DNA of 15,141 nucleotides from Caryophanales bacterium UBA3210. GTDB taxonomy: Bacteria > Bacillota_I > Bacilli_A > RFN20 > CAG-449. The translations under genes were made by a program, and so were the position numbers. Numbering within the stretch: position 1 is the first letter of the stretch; the number at the start of each line of letters is the position of its first letter. The notes beneath the pieces were generated by a model that was not told where the DNA came from, searched no databases, and saw only the letters and a list, made by a program, of their open reading frames with translations. Below are positions 7,119 to 14,058 of the stretch, one piece after another. The stretch spans positions 1 through 15,141 of the forward strand of contig DEWM01000089.1 of NCBI GenBank assembly GCA_002363635.1. The letters run 5' to 3'.

Positions 7119-8216
7119 ATGGCACAAATTAAATTAGAAAATATTAATAAAATTTATGATAATGGGTTCCATGCAGTCCACGATTTCAATTTAGAAATTA
7201 AAGACAATGAATTTATTATCATGGTTGGTCCATCTGGTTGTGGTAAATCTACTACTTTAAGAATGATTGCTGGCATTGAATCAATTTCTGGCGGGACATT
7301 GACAATTGACGGCAAAGTTTGTAATGGATTAAAACCACACGATCGTGGTATATCTATGGTTTTCCAAAGCTATGCACTTTATCCAACAATGACAGTTTAT
7401 GATAACTTAGCATTCGGCTTAAGACTTGCGGGCTTTGATGAAGATGAAATTGAAGTTAGAGTTAAAGAAGTTTCTGAAATCTTAGGCATTCAATCTTATC
7501 TTGCTAGAAAACCAAAGGCATTATCTGGTGGACAACAACAAAGAGTTGCTTTAGGTAGAGCTCTAATTCGTCATGCTAAAGTCTTCCTAATGGATGAACC
7601 ATTATCAAACCTTGATGCTATTCAAAGAGTTAACATGCGTTCTGAAATTAGAAGAATTCATAACACTGTCGGTGCTACAACAATTTATGTTACACATGAC
7701 CAAATTGAAGCTATGACTATGGCAGATAGAATCGTCGTTATGAAAGATGGTTATATCCAACAGATTGGTACACCAAAGGAATTATACTTTAAACCAGTCA
7801 ATATGTTCGTTGCAGGATTTATTGGTGATCCTCAGATGAACTTTATTTACGGTAAAGTAGAAGGTGAAAAATTCATTGCTAAAGATGGCAGCGTCATTGA
7901 ATTAAAAGGTTTCAATTCAAAAATCTTAGAAAACGCAAGCAAGAAGGAAGAAGTTGTTATTGGCTTTAGACCAGAATGCTGTGCAGTTGAAAAGATTAAA
8001 GATGCAAAGCAATTTGAAAGTGCAATGAATGTTGAAGTATCTGAAATGTTAGGTGATACACTTAATATTTATGGTTACTTAGGAAAGAACCATATGGTTG
8101 TTAGAACAAATCCTTTCACAAAATACACAGTTGGAGAAGATTTAAAGTTCTATGTCAACTATGATCACGTAGTTTTCTTTGATGCAAAAACAGAATACAT
8201 CATTAACGAAGATTAA
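7119..8216 (+). CDS. msmK: Sugar ABC transporter ATP-binding protein, MsmK/UgpC/MalK type
   Basis: This 365-residue protein is the cytosolic ATPase that powers carbohydrate uptake-1 (CUT1) ABC importers. The nucleotide-binding domain has Walker A GPSGCGKST (37-45), Q-loop Gln83, signature LSGGQQQR (135-142), Walker B VFLMDEP (155-161) and switch His193 in THDQ. Residues from about 235 form the C-terminal TOBE/OB regulatory domain typical of MalK and MsmK, with GFRPE in the middle. In Firmicutes one such ATPase often serves several permease pairs, and here the permeases (12982-14946) lie in the neighbouring operon. It is the first gene of a unit with uxaB and uxaA, which ties it to uronate uptake. 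The AAGGGAGG site, 8 nt before the ATG, fixes the start. The symbol names the family; the partner permeases are inferred. Confidence 0.92.
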   Translation: MAQIKLENINKIYDNGFHAVHDFNLEIKDNEFIIMVGPSGCGKSTTLRMIAGIESISGGTLTIDGKVCNGLKPHDRGISMVFQSYALYPTMTVYDNLAFGLRLAGFDEDEIEVRVKEVSEILGIQSYLARKPKALSGGQQQRVALGRALIRHAKVFLMDEPLSNLDAIQRVNMRSEIRRIHNTVGATTIYVTHDQIEAMTMADRIVVMKDGYIQQIGTPKELYFKPVNMFVAGFIGDPQMNFIYGKVEGEKFIAKDGSVIELKGFNSKILENASKKEEVVIGFRPECCAVEKIKDAKQFESAMNVEVSEMLGDTLNIYGYLGKNHMVVRTNPFTKYTVGEDLKFYVNYDHVVFFDAKTEYIINED

Positions 8217-8244
8217 TTTTTAAGAGTAATAGAGGTATATATTC

Positions 8245-9687
8245 ATGGAAAATTTAAGCAGCAAAATTATTAACAAAAAACATGCACCAATTAAAGTAAT
8301 GCAATTTGGAGAAGGTAACTTCTTAAGAGCATTCGTTGATTGGATTATTCAAAAGATGAATGATTCAGGCAAATATGAAGGCCATGTTGTCGTTGTACAA
8401 CCATTAGAATTTGGTAGAGTCAAAGACTTAGAAGCTCAAGATGGTTTATACACATTATATTTACAGGGTATTGATAATGGTAAAGTTACTAGAACTCACG
8501 AAGTTATCGATGTTTTAGATGATTTCATCAACCCATATGCAGATTATAAGAAATTCTTAGATTATGCATGCAGTGATGATTTAGAAGTTGTTATTTCAAA
8601 TACAACTGAAGCAGGTATCACTCTTGATGAATCAGATATCGATTACACAAAGACACCAAAGACATTCCCTGGTAAAGTCTTAGCAATGCTTGAAAATCGT
8701 TATGCAAAATTTAATGGCGATGAAACAAAAGGCTTAAGCTTTATTTGCTGTGAATTAATCGATAACAATGGTGATGAATTAAGAAAATGTGTTTTAGCTT
8801 TAGCAAAAGTTAAAAACCATGATGCAAAGTTCATTTCATGGATTGAAAATGCTTGCCACTTTACTTCAACATTAGTTGATAGAATTGTTCCAGGTTATCC
8901 AAGAGATGAAATTGAAGAAATCACAAAAGAATTAGGTTATATCGATTCTTCAATTGTTAAAGGTGAAATTTTCCATTTATGGGTTCTTGCAAAAGAAGCT
9001 CACATTGAAAAAGTCTTCCCATGTGATAAAGTTGGTTTAAATGTTATCTATGCAGATTCAATTAAACCTTACAAACAAAGAAAAGTTAAAGTCTTAAACG
9101 GCTGCCATACATGTATGGTTCCTGTTTCATACTTATATGGTATTGATACAGTTAAAGAATCAATTGACGATGAAGTAGTAGGTAAGTTTGCTCGTGAATT
9201 CATCTTTGATGAAGTTGTTCCTACAATCAAATTACCTCATGATCAAATGGTTGCATATGCAAATTCTGTTTTAGAAAGATACTTAAACCCATTCGTAAGA
9301 CATGAATTAATGTCAATTGCCTTAAACTCAATCTCAAAATATTGGGCAAGAGTTCTTCCAACAGTTAAAGACTACTTACAAGAAAATGGTAAATTACCTG
9401 CACACGCAATGTTCTCCCTTGCAGCATTAATTAAATTCTATGGTGGCAAACGTGGTGAAGAAACAATTGCCTTAAAAGATGACCCAGCATACTTAGAATA
9501 CTTTGCATCATTATACGCTAAAAACTTATCTGAAGAAGAAATGGTTAAAGACGTATTAAGCCAAGTTTCTATGTGGGGTGAAGATTTAAATAAACTTGCA
9601 GATATGACAAAGGTTGTTACAACTTACTTAAAAGAAATTAATACTAAAGGCATGAAGAATGCTTTAGTAGCTTTTGAAGGAAAATAA
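8245..9687 (+). CDS. uxaB: Tagaturonate reductase (altronate oxidoreductase)
   Basis: This 480-residue NAD-dependent enzyme of the long-chain mannitol dehydrogenase family reduces tagaturonate to altronate, the second step of galacturonate breakdown. The N-terminal Rossmann domain carries the dinucleotide loop QFGEGNFLRAF (20-30), a form characteristic of UxaB-type members. The catalytic set of the family, K280, N285 and H288, is visible in RKVKVLNGCHT. The length is normal. The gene lies 28 bp after the ATPase gene and 3 bp before uxaA, as expected for a uxa operon; AGAGG (8231-8235) serves as ribosome site. The closest alternative is UxuB (fructuronate reductase), but the motif form and the adjacent altronate dehydratase favour UxaB. 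It acts in the cytoplasm. Confidence 0.93.
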   Translation: MENLSSKIINKKHAPIKVMQFGEGNFLRAFVDWIIQKMNDSGKYEGHVVVVQPLEFGRVKDLEAQDGLYTLYLQGIDNGKVTRTHEVIDVLDDFINPYADYKKFLDYACSDDLEVVISNTTEAGITLDESDIDYTKTPKTFPGKVLAMLENRYAKFNGDETKGLSFICCELIDNNGDELRKCVLALAKVKNHDAKFISWIENACHFTSTLVDRIVPGYPRDEIEEITKELGYIDSSIVKGEIFHLWVLAKEAHIEKVFPCDKVGLNVIYADSIKPYKQRKVKVLNGCHTCMVPVSYLYGIDTVKESIDDEVVGKFAREFIFDEVVPTIKLPHDQMVAYANSVLERYLNPFVRHELMSIALNSISKYWARVLPTVKDYLQENGKLPAHAMFSLAALIKFYGGKRGEETIALKDDPAYLEYFASLYAKNLSEEEMVKDVLSQVSMWGEDLNKLADMTKVVTTYLKEINTKGMKNALVAFEGK

Positions 9688-9690
9688 TAT

Positions 9691-11166
9691 ATGAATCGCA
9701 TCATCAAAATTAATGAAAATGATAATGTTGGTGTTGCTTTACAAGATCTAAAGAAAGGTGACGTCGAAAACGGCGTCACTATTTTAGAAGATATCACATG
9801 TGGTCACAAATTTGCTTTAGTAGATATTAAAGCAGGTGAAGATGTCATTAAGTATGGTTATCCTATTGGACACGCTTTATGTGATATTAAAGCAGGACAG
9901 CATGTTCATGTTAAAAATGTAAAAACTAATTTAGGAGATGAACTTGAATACACATTTACTCCTAATTACAAAACAATCAAAAAAAATACTCCTGTTACAG
10001 TTAAAGTATTTAAACGTAAATTTAATAAAGTTGGTATTCGTAACTCTTTATTCATTGTTCCTTTAGTTGGATGCGTTAATGCTCAGGCTGAATTAATTAG
10101 AAAATGTGTCTTATCTCAAATTGATCAAGATAAGATTGATGGAGTTATTGTTGCAAAGCACCCATATGGATGTTCTCAAATGGGTAGTGATATGCAAAAC
10201 ACAATTGATTTATTACATTCAATTGTTAAGCATCCAAATGCTGGTGGTGTATTAGTCTTAGCATTAGGCTGTGAAAATAACCAATTAGAAGCTTTTAAAG
10301 ACACTTTAGGCGAATATGATGAAGATAGAGTTAAATTCTTAAAAGCTCAAGATGTAGAAGATGAAGTCGAAGTAGGTACTGAAATCTGCTTAGATTTATA
10401 TAAGAAGATGCTTAATGATGTAAGAGTTGACGCTCCATTAAGTGAAATTACTATTGGTTTAAAGTGCGGTGGATCTGATGGTTTCTCAGGTATTTCTGCT
10501 AACCCACTTGTCGGTATGGTATCTGATTATATTGTTTCTTTAGGTGGCTCAACTATCTTAACTGAAGTCCCAGAAATGTTTGGTGCAGAACAAATTTTAA
10601 TGGAAAGAGCAAAAGATGAAGAAACATTTAATAAAATCGTTAATTTAATTAATGAATTTAAAGGATATTATTCTTCTCATAACCAAGTTTGTTATGAAAA
10701 TCCATCTCCTGGAAATAAGGCAGGTGGTATTACAACTTTAGAAGATAAAGCTTTAGGTTGTACTCAAAAAGCTGGTTTAAGTAAAGTTCAGGATGTTTTA
10801 TATACTGGTGACACAGTCAAATTAAAAGGTTTGAATTTATTAAATGGTCCTGGAAATGATATGGTTGCATGTACTAATTTAGCAGCAGCAGGATGCCATC
10901 TAATTTTATTTACAACTGGTAGAGGTACTCCATTTGGAACAGTTGTTCCTACATTAAAGATTGCAACTAATTCATCTTTAGCTTTAAAGAAGAAGAATTG
11001 GATTGATTTTAACGCAGGTCAAATTGTTGATGGAGTTAATAAAGATGAAGTCTTTAATTCATTCATTGATTTAATTATTTCAGTAATTAATGGTGAAGTT
11101 AAAGCAAAGAACGAAGTTAACGAATTCCAAGAAATTGCAATTTTCAAAGACGGTGTAACTTTATAG
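9691..11166 (+). CDS. uxaA: Altronate dehydratase
   Basis: This 491-residue enzyme converts D-altronate to 2-keto-3-deoxy-D-gluconate, the step after UxaB. It has both parts of the full-length form: an N-terminal SAF-type domain (about 1-95, with GHKFALVDIKAG and the conserved KYGYPIGHA) and the larger GD_AH_C dehydratase domain. Family landmarks include VGCVNAQAE, HPYGCSQMG, LGCENNQ, KCGGSDGFSG from about 258, ENPSPGNKAGGITTLEDK from 336, CTQKAG and a C-terminal IFKDGVTL. The cysteines of the iron-dependent centre appear intact. Only 3 bp separate it from uxaB, and its ribosome site GAAGGAAA lies in the end of uxaB, so the two are translationally linked. An unusually strong stem-loop lies within its early codons (9758-9779). 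Confidence 0.95.
   Translation: MNRIIKINENDNVGVALQDLKKGDVENGVTILEDITCGHKFALVDIKAGEDVIKYGYPIGHALCDIKAGQHVHVKNVKTNLGDELEYTFTPNYKTIKKNTPVTVKVFKRKFNKVGIRNSLFIVPLVGCVNAQAELIRKCVLSQIDQDKIDGVIVAKHPYGCSQMGSDMQNTIDLLHSIVKHPNAGGVLVLALGCENNQLEAFKDTLGEYDEDRVKFLKAQDVEDEVEVGTEICLDLYKKMLNDVRVDAPLSEITIGLKCGGSDGFSGISANPLVGMVSDYIVSLGGSTILTEVPEMFGAEQILMERAKDEETFNKIVNLINEFKGYYSSHNQVCYENPSPGNKAGGITTLEDKALGCTQKAGLSKVQDVLYTGDTVKLKGLNLLNGPGNDMVACTNLAAAGCHLILFTTGRGTPFGTVVPTLKIATNSSLALKKKNWIDFNAGQIVDGVNKDEVFNSFIDLIISVINGEVKAKNEVNEFQEIAIFKDGVTL
9758..9779 (+). other. GC-rich RNA stem-loop inside the start of uxaA
   Basis: GTGACGTCG (9758-9766) pairs with CGGCGTCAC (9771-9779) across an AAAA tetraloop. This gives nine consecutive pairs, one of them G-U. 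It covers roughly codons 23-30 of uxaA (GDVENGVT), a region that varies in length and sequence among homologues. A stem this strong stands out in roughly 30% GC sequence. It may be chance in coding sequence, or an mRNA processing or stability element between the uxaB and uxaA parts of the transcript. There is no U-run after it, so it is not a terminator. Confidence 0.5.
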
Positions 11167-11178
11167 TAGGGAGACAAA

Positions 11179-12018
11179 ATGAAAATAGGCATTAGAGCAC
11201 ATGATTTAGGTAAAAATACTATTACAGGCTTACTAGATAAGGCTAAAGAATTTGGTTTTGAGAACCTACAATTAGTATTTAAAAAAGGATTTATTGATTC
11301 AAACGGTAATCCTATTCCTTTTAATGAAGAAAACGCAAAAATTGTCGCGGAAGAATTAAAAAAGAGAAACCTACATGTTGCAATGTTAGGTGCATATTTT
11401 AATCCAGTTCATTCAAATAAAGAATTAGTAAAAGCAAATACTGAATATTTTGAAGAACACCTACGTTTCGCCCATATATTAGATTGCAAATATGTTGGAA
11501 CAGAAACAGGTTCATATAATGATGATAAATGGACATATAATCCTAAAAACCAAACTGAAGAAGGTTATTTAGAGACAATGAAAACATTTACTCATTTAAA
11601 AGATGTTGCAGAAAAATACAACACAACATTATTAATGGAACCTGCTTGGGGACATGTAATTTTTTCTGTTGATCAATTAAAAAGAGCAATAGATGAACTT
11701 CATTCACCAAACGTAAAAGTAACTATTGATATTTTTAACTTAATTTATTTAGGCAATTATAAAAAATACAAAGAAATTTTTGAAAATGCCTTAACAACTT
11801 TTAAAGAAGATGTAAAGATAATTCATTTAAAAGATTTTTATGTAAAAGATGATAAAATTGTTCAATGTGGCCTAGGAAAAGGCATTATTGATTTTGACTT
11901 TATTGTGTCTACTGTATACAAGTATTCTCCAAATGCAGTATTAGTATTTGAAGGAGTAACAGGAGACGACATAAAACCAAGCTTAAAATTAATTGATACA
12001 ATAGTAAAAAAACTTTAA
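11179..12018 (+). CDS. TIM-barrel sugar (phosphate) isomerase/epimerase family protein
   Basis: This 279-residue protein belongs to the xylose-isomerase-like AP-endonuclease 2 TIM-barrel family (IolE/TIM-barrel epimerases). Four metal-binding positions of the fold can be seen: E154 in LLMEPAWGH, D184 in VTIDIFNLI, H216 in IIHLKDF and E258 in LVFEGVTG. GTETG (107-111) is another typical strand end. Members isomerise or epimerise sugars and keto-sugars using a divalent metal. It is the last gene of the msmK-uxaB-uxaA unit, 12 bp after uxaA, with an AGGGAG ribosome site. Because no UxaC-type isomerase is present, it may act on galacturonate, tagaturonate or a related uronate, for example as an epimerase feeding UxaB. 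That is inference from position; other members act in inositol or tagatose metabolism. A strong terminator follows. Confidence 0.82.
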   Translation: MKIGIRAHDLGKNTITGLLDKAKEFGFENLQLVFKKGFIDSNGNPIPFNEENAKIVAEELKKRNLHVAMLGAYFNPVHSNKELVKANTEYFEEHLRFAHILDCKYVGTETGSYNDDKWTYNPKNQTEEGYLETMKTFTHLKDVAEKYNTTLLMEPAWGHVIFSVDQLKRAIDELHSPNVKVTIDIFNLIYLGNYKKYKEIFENALTTFKEDVKIIHLKDFYVKDDKIVQCGLGKGIIDFDFIVSTVYKYSPNAVLVFEGVTGDDIKPSLKLIDTIVKKL

Positions 12019-12033
12019 AAATAGACTTTTTTG

Positions 12034-12066
12034 AAAAGAATTGTGCAACATTTGCACAATTTTTTT
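12034..12066 (+). terminator. Strong intrinsic terminator of the msmK-uxaB-uxaA-epimerase unit
   Basis: ATTGTGCAA (12040-12048) pairs perfectly with TTGCACAAT (12052-12060) around the loop CAT. The stem is extended by AAAAGA on the left and followed by an uninterrupted T tract (12060-12066). It lies 16 bp after the stop codon at 12018 and separates the catabolic unit from the transporter unit. Confidence 0.92.
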
Positions 12067-12112
12067 ATCTTGAAAGGAAACACTTTCTTTATTCGATAAA
12101 ATTTTATAAAAT

Positions 12113-12124
12113 GTTGTATACAAC
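12113..12124. promoter_or_regulatory. Perfect palindrome GTTGTATACAAC, probable operator of the transporter operon
   Basis: The 12-bp sequence is a perfect palindrome ending 4 bp before the -35 box at 12129. Its core TTGTATACAA resembles sites of FadR-type GntR regulators. The E. coli hexuronate regulators UxuR and ExuR, as I recall them, bind a similar sequence centred on GGTATACC with the same 2-bp spacing of half-sites. A uronate-responsive GntR repressor or activator is therefore a reasonable guess, but its gene is not in the window. Confidence 0.55.
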
Positions 12125-12128
12125 GATA

Positions 12129-12156
12129 TTGACAAAAGGCTATATTTTCATATAAA
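12129..12156 (+). promoter_or_regulatory. Sigma-A promoter of the transporter operon
   Basis: A perfect -35 box TTGACA (12129-12134) and TATAAA (12151-12156) are separated by 16 bp. Transcription should begin near 12163, about 20 nt before the ATG at 12186. The leader includes the AGGGG ribosome site (12171-12175). The palindrome at 12113-12124 abuts it upstream. The rest of 12067-12185 shows only AT-rich sequence and a short GAAAG/CTTTC repeat at 12072-12087. Confidence 0.8.
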
Positions 12157-12185
12157 CTATCTAATGTGTAAGGGGTTACAGCATC

Positions 12186-12971
12186 ATGACGTTAAAAAAA
12201 TACAAATTTATAGACATTGTTGTATTCATTACATTGAGTGTAGTGTTTGAATTATTGAACTATTTTGCTTCAGTAAAATGGTTTTCAGACTTTAAGCTTG
12301 TCTTCATGTCTTATTCAATAGTTCTATCACTCATTTGCATCTTTAGATGGGGATATGTTGGCGCACTGTGTGCTGGATTTGGCGGACTTGCTGCTTGTGC
12401 AGTAGCTGGATCAAACGACTTAGTTCAATATTTAGCGTATGGACTTGGAAACTTAACAGTTTTAATCCCTGCATTTATTTTCCAAAAATTTATTGGGAAG
12501 AAGAAAATCCAAGAAAATAAATTAGTTCAAGTGGCGTATGTTATTGTCTCATTTGTCGTTGTCATTGGATTTAGATGCTTAATTATTAGCTTATTTAACA
12601 TCCAAGAATTTGGTTCAACATTTGTTGAGTCAATTAAACTTGAAACAGTAATGGAAAGCATGAGTTTACTAATTTCAATTCTCATCATGCTTATCGCTGG
12701 AAGAAAGAACGGAAACATGTTAGTTGAAATGATTGGCTACATTGTTGATGTTCAAGACCACATGAAATTAGGTGGCTTAAAATCTTACAAAGAACAGCCT
12801 AACTTCAACTTAGACCGTCCATTTACAGAAAATTTTGAAATCGATGAATCTTATCTTTTAGACGGAGGAACTCTTTCTAAAGATCAATTAGATGAATTAG
12901 ATGAATTATTCAAAGATGATGTACAAGGACAACCTAGTGTTGAAATTAATGACAATTCAGTAGAAAAGTAG
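12186..12971 (+). CDS. Uncharacterised six-helix membrane protein in a sugar ABC operon (ECF S-component-like core, acidic tail)
   Basis: I do not recognise a named family. The 261 residues divide into a membrane core and a cytosolic tail. Hydrophobic segments lie near 9-28, 37-53, 56-74, 82-103, 113-137 and 155-172, so six helices in about 175 residues. Helix 3 is rich in small residues (GYVGALCAGFGGLAACAVAG), and GNLTVLIPAFIFQKFIGKKK follows. Both the size and these glycine-rich stretches recall substrate-binding S-components of ECF vitamin transporters, but there is no EcfT or EcfA partner nearby. The tail (about 190-261) is hydrophilic and acidic (DQLDELDELFKDD). It is the first gene of the transporter unit and ends 10 bp before the permease gene, so it may be an accessory or sensing subunit of that importer. 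The start is supported by AGGGG, 10 nt upstream. Real gene: high confidence; function: open. Confidence 0.75.
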   Translation: MTLKKYKFIDIVVFITLSVVFELLNYFASVKWFSDFKLVFMSYSIVLSLICIFRWGYVGALCAGFGGLAACAVAGSNDLVQYLAYGLGNLTVLIPAFIFQKFIGKKKIQENKLVQVAYVIVSFVVVIGFRCLIISLFNIQEFGSTFVESIKLETVMESMSLLISILIMLIAGRKNGNMLVEMIGYIVDVQDHMKLGGLKSYKEQPNFNLDRPFTENFEIDESYLLDGGTLSKDQLDELDELFKDDVQGQPSVEINDNSVEK

Positions 12972-12981
12972 AGGTACTTAA

Positions 12982-14037
12982 ATGGAAAAAGAGAAAATTC
13001 TAATTAACGAAGAAACACAAAGCGAAACAAAAGTTGAAAAAGAAGCTGTTGAAGAATATTACGAAAAAAACCATTGGAAAATTACATTCAAGAGAATGTT
13101 AAAAGATTGGCGTTTATATTTAATGCTTTTACCACTTGTATTGGTATTCATCTTTTGGAGATATTTACCAATGTATGGCTTAACAGTTGCATTTAAAAAC
13201 TTCGATGCAGGTAAAGGTATTATTGGATCCGATTTCGTCGGTTTAGCCGGATTCCAATTTATCATTAAGAACGCAACTTTCTGGAGAGCATTTAGAAACA
13301 CATTCATGTTATCCTTCTATGGATTATTATTCGGTTTCCCAATGCCAATTATTTTAGCTTTATTATTTAGTGAAGTTAAAAACCAGGTTTATAGATCAGT
13401 TTTACAAGTATTATCATATTTACCAAAATTCGTTTCATTAGTTGTTGTTACAACTTTAATTCAATTATTATGCGCTGATAAAACATCATCATCTTCAGGT
13501 GGTATTATTACTCAGCTTATTGTAAATCTTGGTTTATTAAAACCAGCTGTTGAAGGTGGACCAGTTGCATTTATTAGAAATCCAGACTGCTTCAGAACTA
13601 TTTATCAAGTTTCTGGTATTTGGGAACAAGCAGGTTATGGTTCAATTGTTTACTTTGCTGCTATCTTATCTATTTCACCTACTTCATACGAAGCTGCAAG
13701 AATGGATGGCGCTAATAAATGGGCACAAATTAAATACGTTACATTCCCAGGTATTGCTTCAACATTAACAATTATGTTGATTTTAAAGATTGGTCAGTTA
13801 TTTACTGTCGGTTATGAAAAAGTCTACTTATTATATACAATCGACACTTATGAAACAGCAGATATCGTATCTACATTCGTTATGAGATATGCAGGTATGG
13901 ATGCTAACGGACAAACATCAATTATTGCTAAAGCAATTGCGGCTTCAGCAGACTTATTCAACTCATTAATCGCAATGTTCCTTGTCATCGGCTCTAATAT
14001 GATTTCAAGAAGAGTATCCGATACATCGTTATATTAA
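12982..14037 (+). CDS. lplB: Sugar ABC transporter permease, LplB type
   Basis: This 351-residue inner-membrane subunit of a CUT1 carbohydrate importer is of the LplB class, commonly found with YtcP-type partners for complex or uronate-containing oligosaccharides. After a hydrophilic acidic N-terminus (about 1-40) come the first helix (LYLMLLPLVLVFIFWRYLPMYG), an external segment (VAFKNFDAGKG) and the core helices. The EAA loop that docks on the ATPase is YEAARMDGANKW, with E237 and G243. The N-terminal extension is longer and more acidic than usual for this family. AGAGG overlaps the stop of the upstream gene and fixes the start, so the two genes are probably translated together. The symbol reflects the family; the substrate is inferred from the uxa genes. 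Confidence 0.9.
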   Translation: MEKEKILINEETQSETKVEKEAVEEYYEKNHWKITFKRMLKDWRLYLMLLPLVLVFIFWRYLPMYGLTVAFKNFDAGKGIIGSDFVGLAGFQFIIKNATFWRAFRNTFMLSFYGLLFGFPMPIILALLFSEVKNQVYRSVLQVLSYLPKFVSLVVVTTLIQLLCADKTSSSSGGIITQLIVNLGLLKPAVEGGPVAFIRNPDCFRTIYQVSGIWEQAGYGSIVYFAAILSISPTSYEAARMDGANKWAQIKYVTFPGIASTLTIMLILKIGQLFTVGYEKVYLLYTIDTYETADIVSTFVMRYAGMDANGQTSIIAKAIAASADLFNSLIAMFLVIGSNMISRRVSDTSLY

Positions 14038-14058
14038 TAAAGGAGGTTAATAAAAATT

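Noticed and set aside
12040..12060. TTGTGCAA...TTGCACAA as a protein operator
   Set aside because: The adjoining A and T tracts and the place right after a stop codon make an intrinsic terminator the simpler explanation.
12072..12087. GAAAG...CTTTC repeat as a catabolite (cre) site
   Set aside because: It lacks the central CG required in cre boxes; arms are short and could be chance.
12527..12718. Minus-strand open frame of 63 codons inside the six-helix protein gene
   Set aside because: It is antisense to a well-supported gene, has no ribosome site of note and no recognisable domain.
13059..13307. Minus-strand open frame of 82 codons inside the LplB-type gene
   Set aside because: It is antisense to conserved permease sequence, so a chance frame.
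13550..13768. Plus-strand open frame of 72 codons inside the LplB-type gene
   Set aside because: It lies out of frame within conserved coding sequence, including the EAA loop; a shadow.
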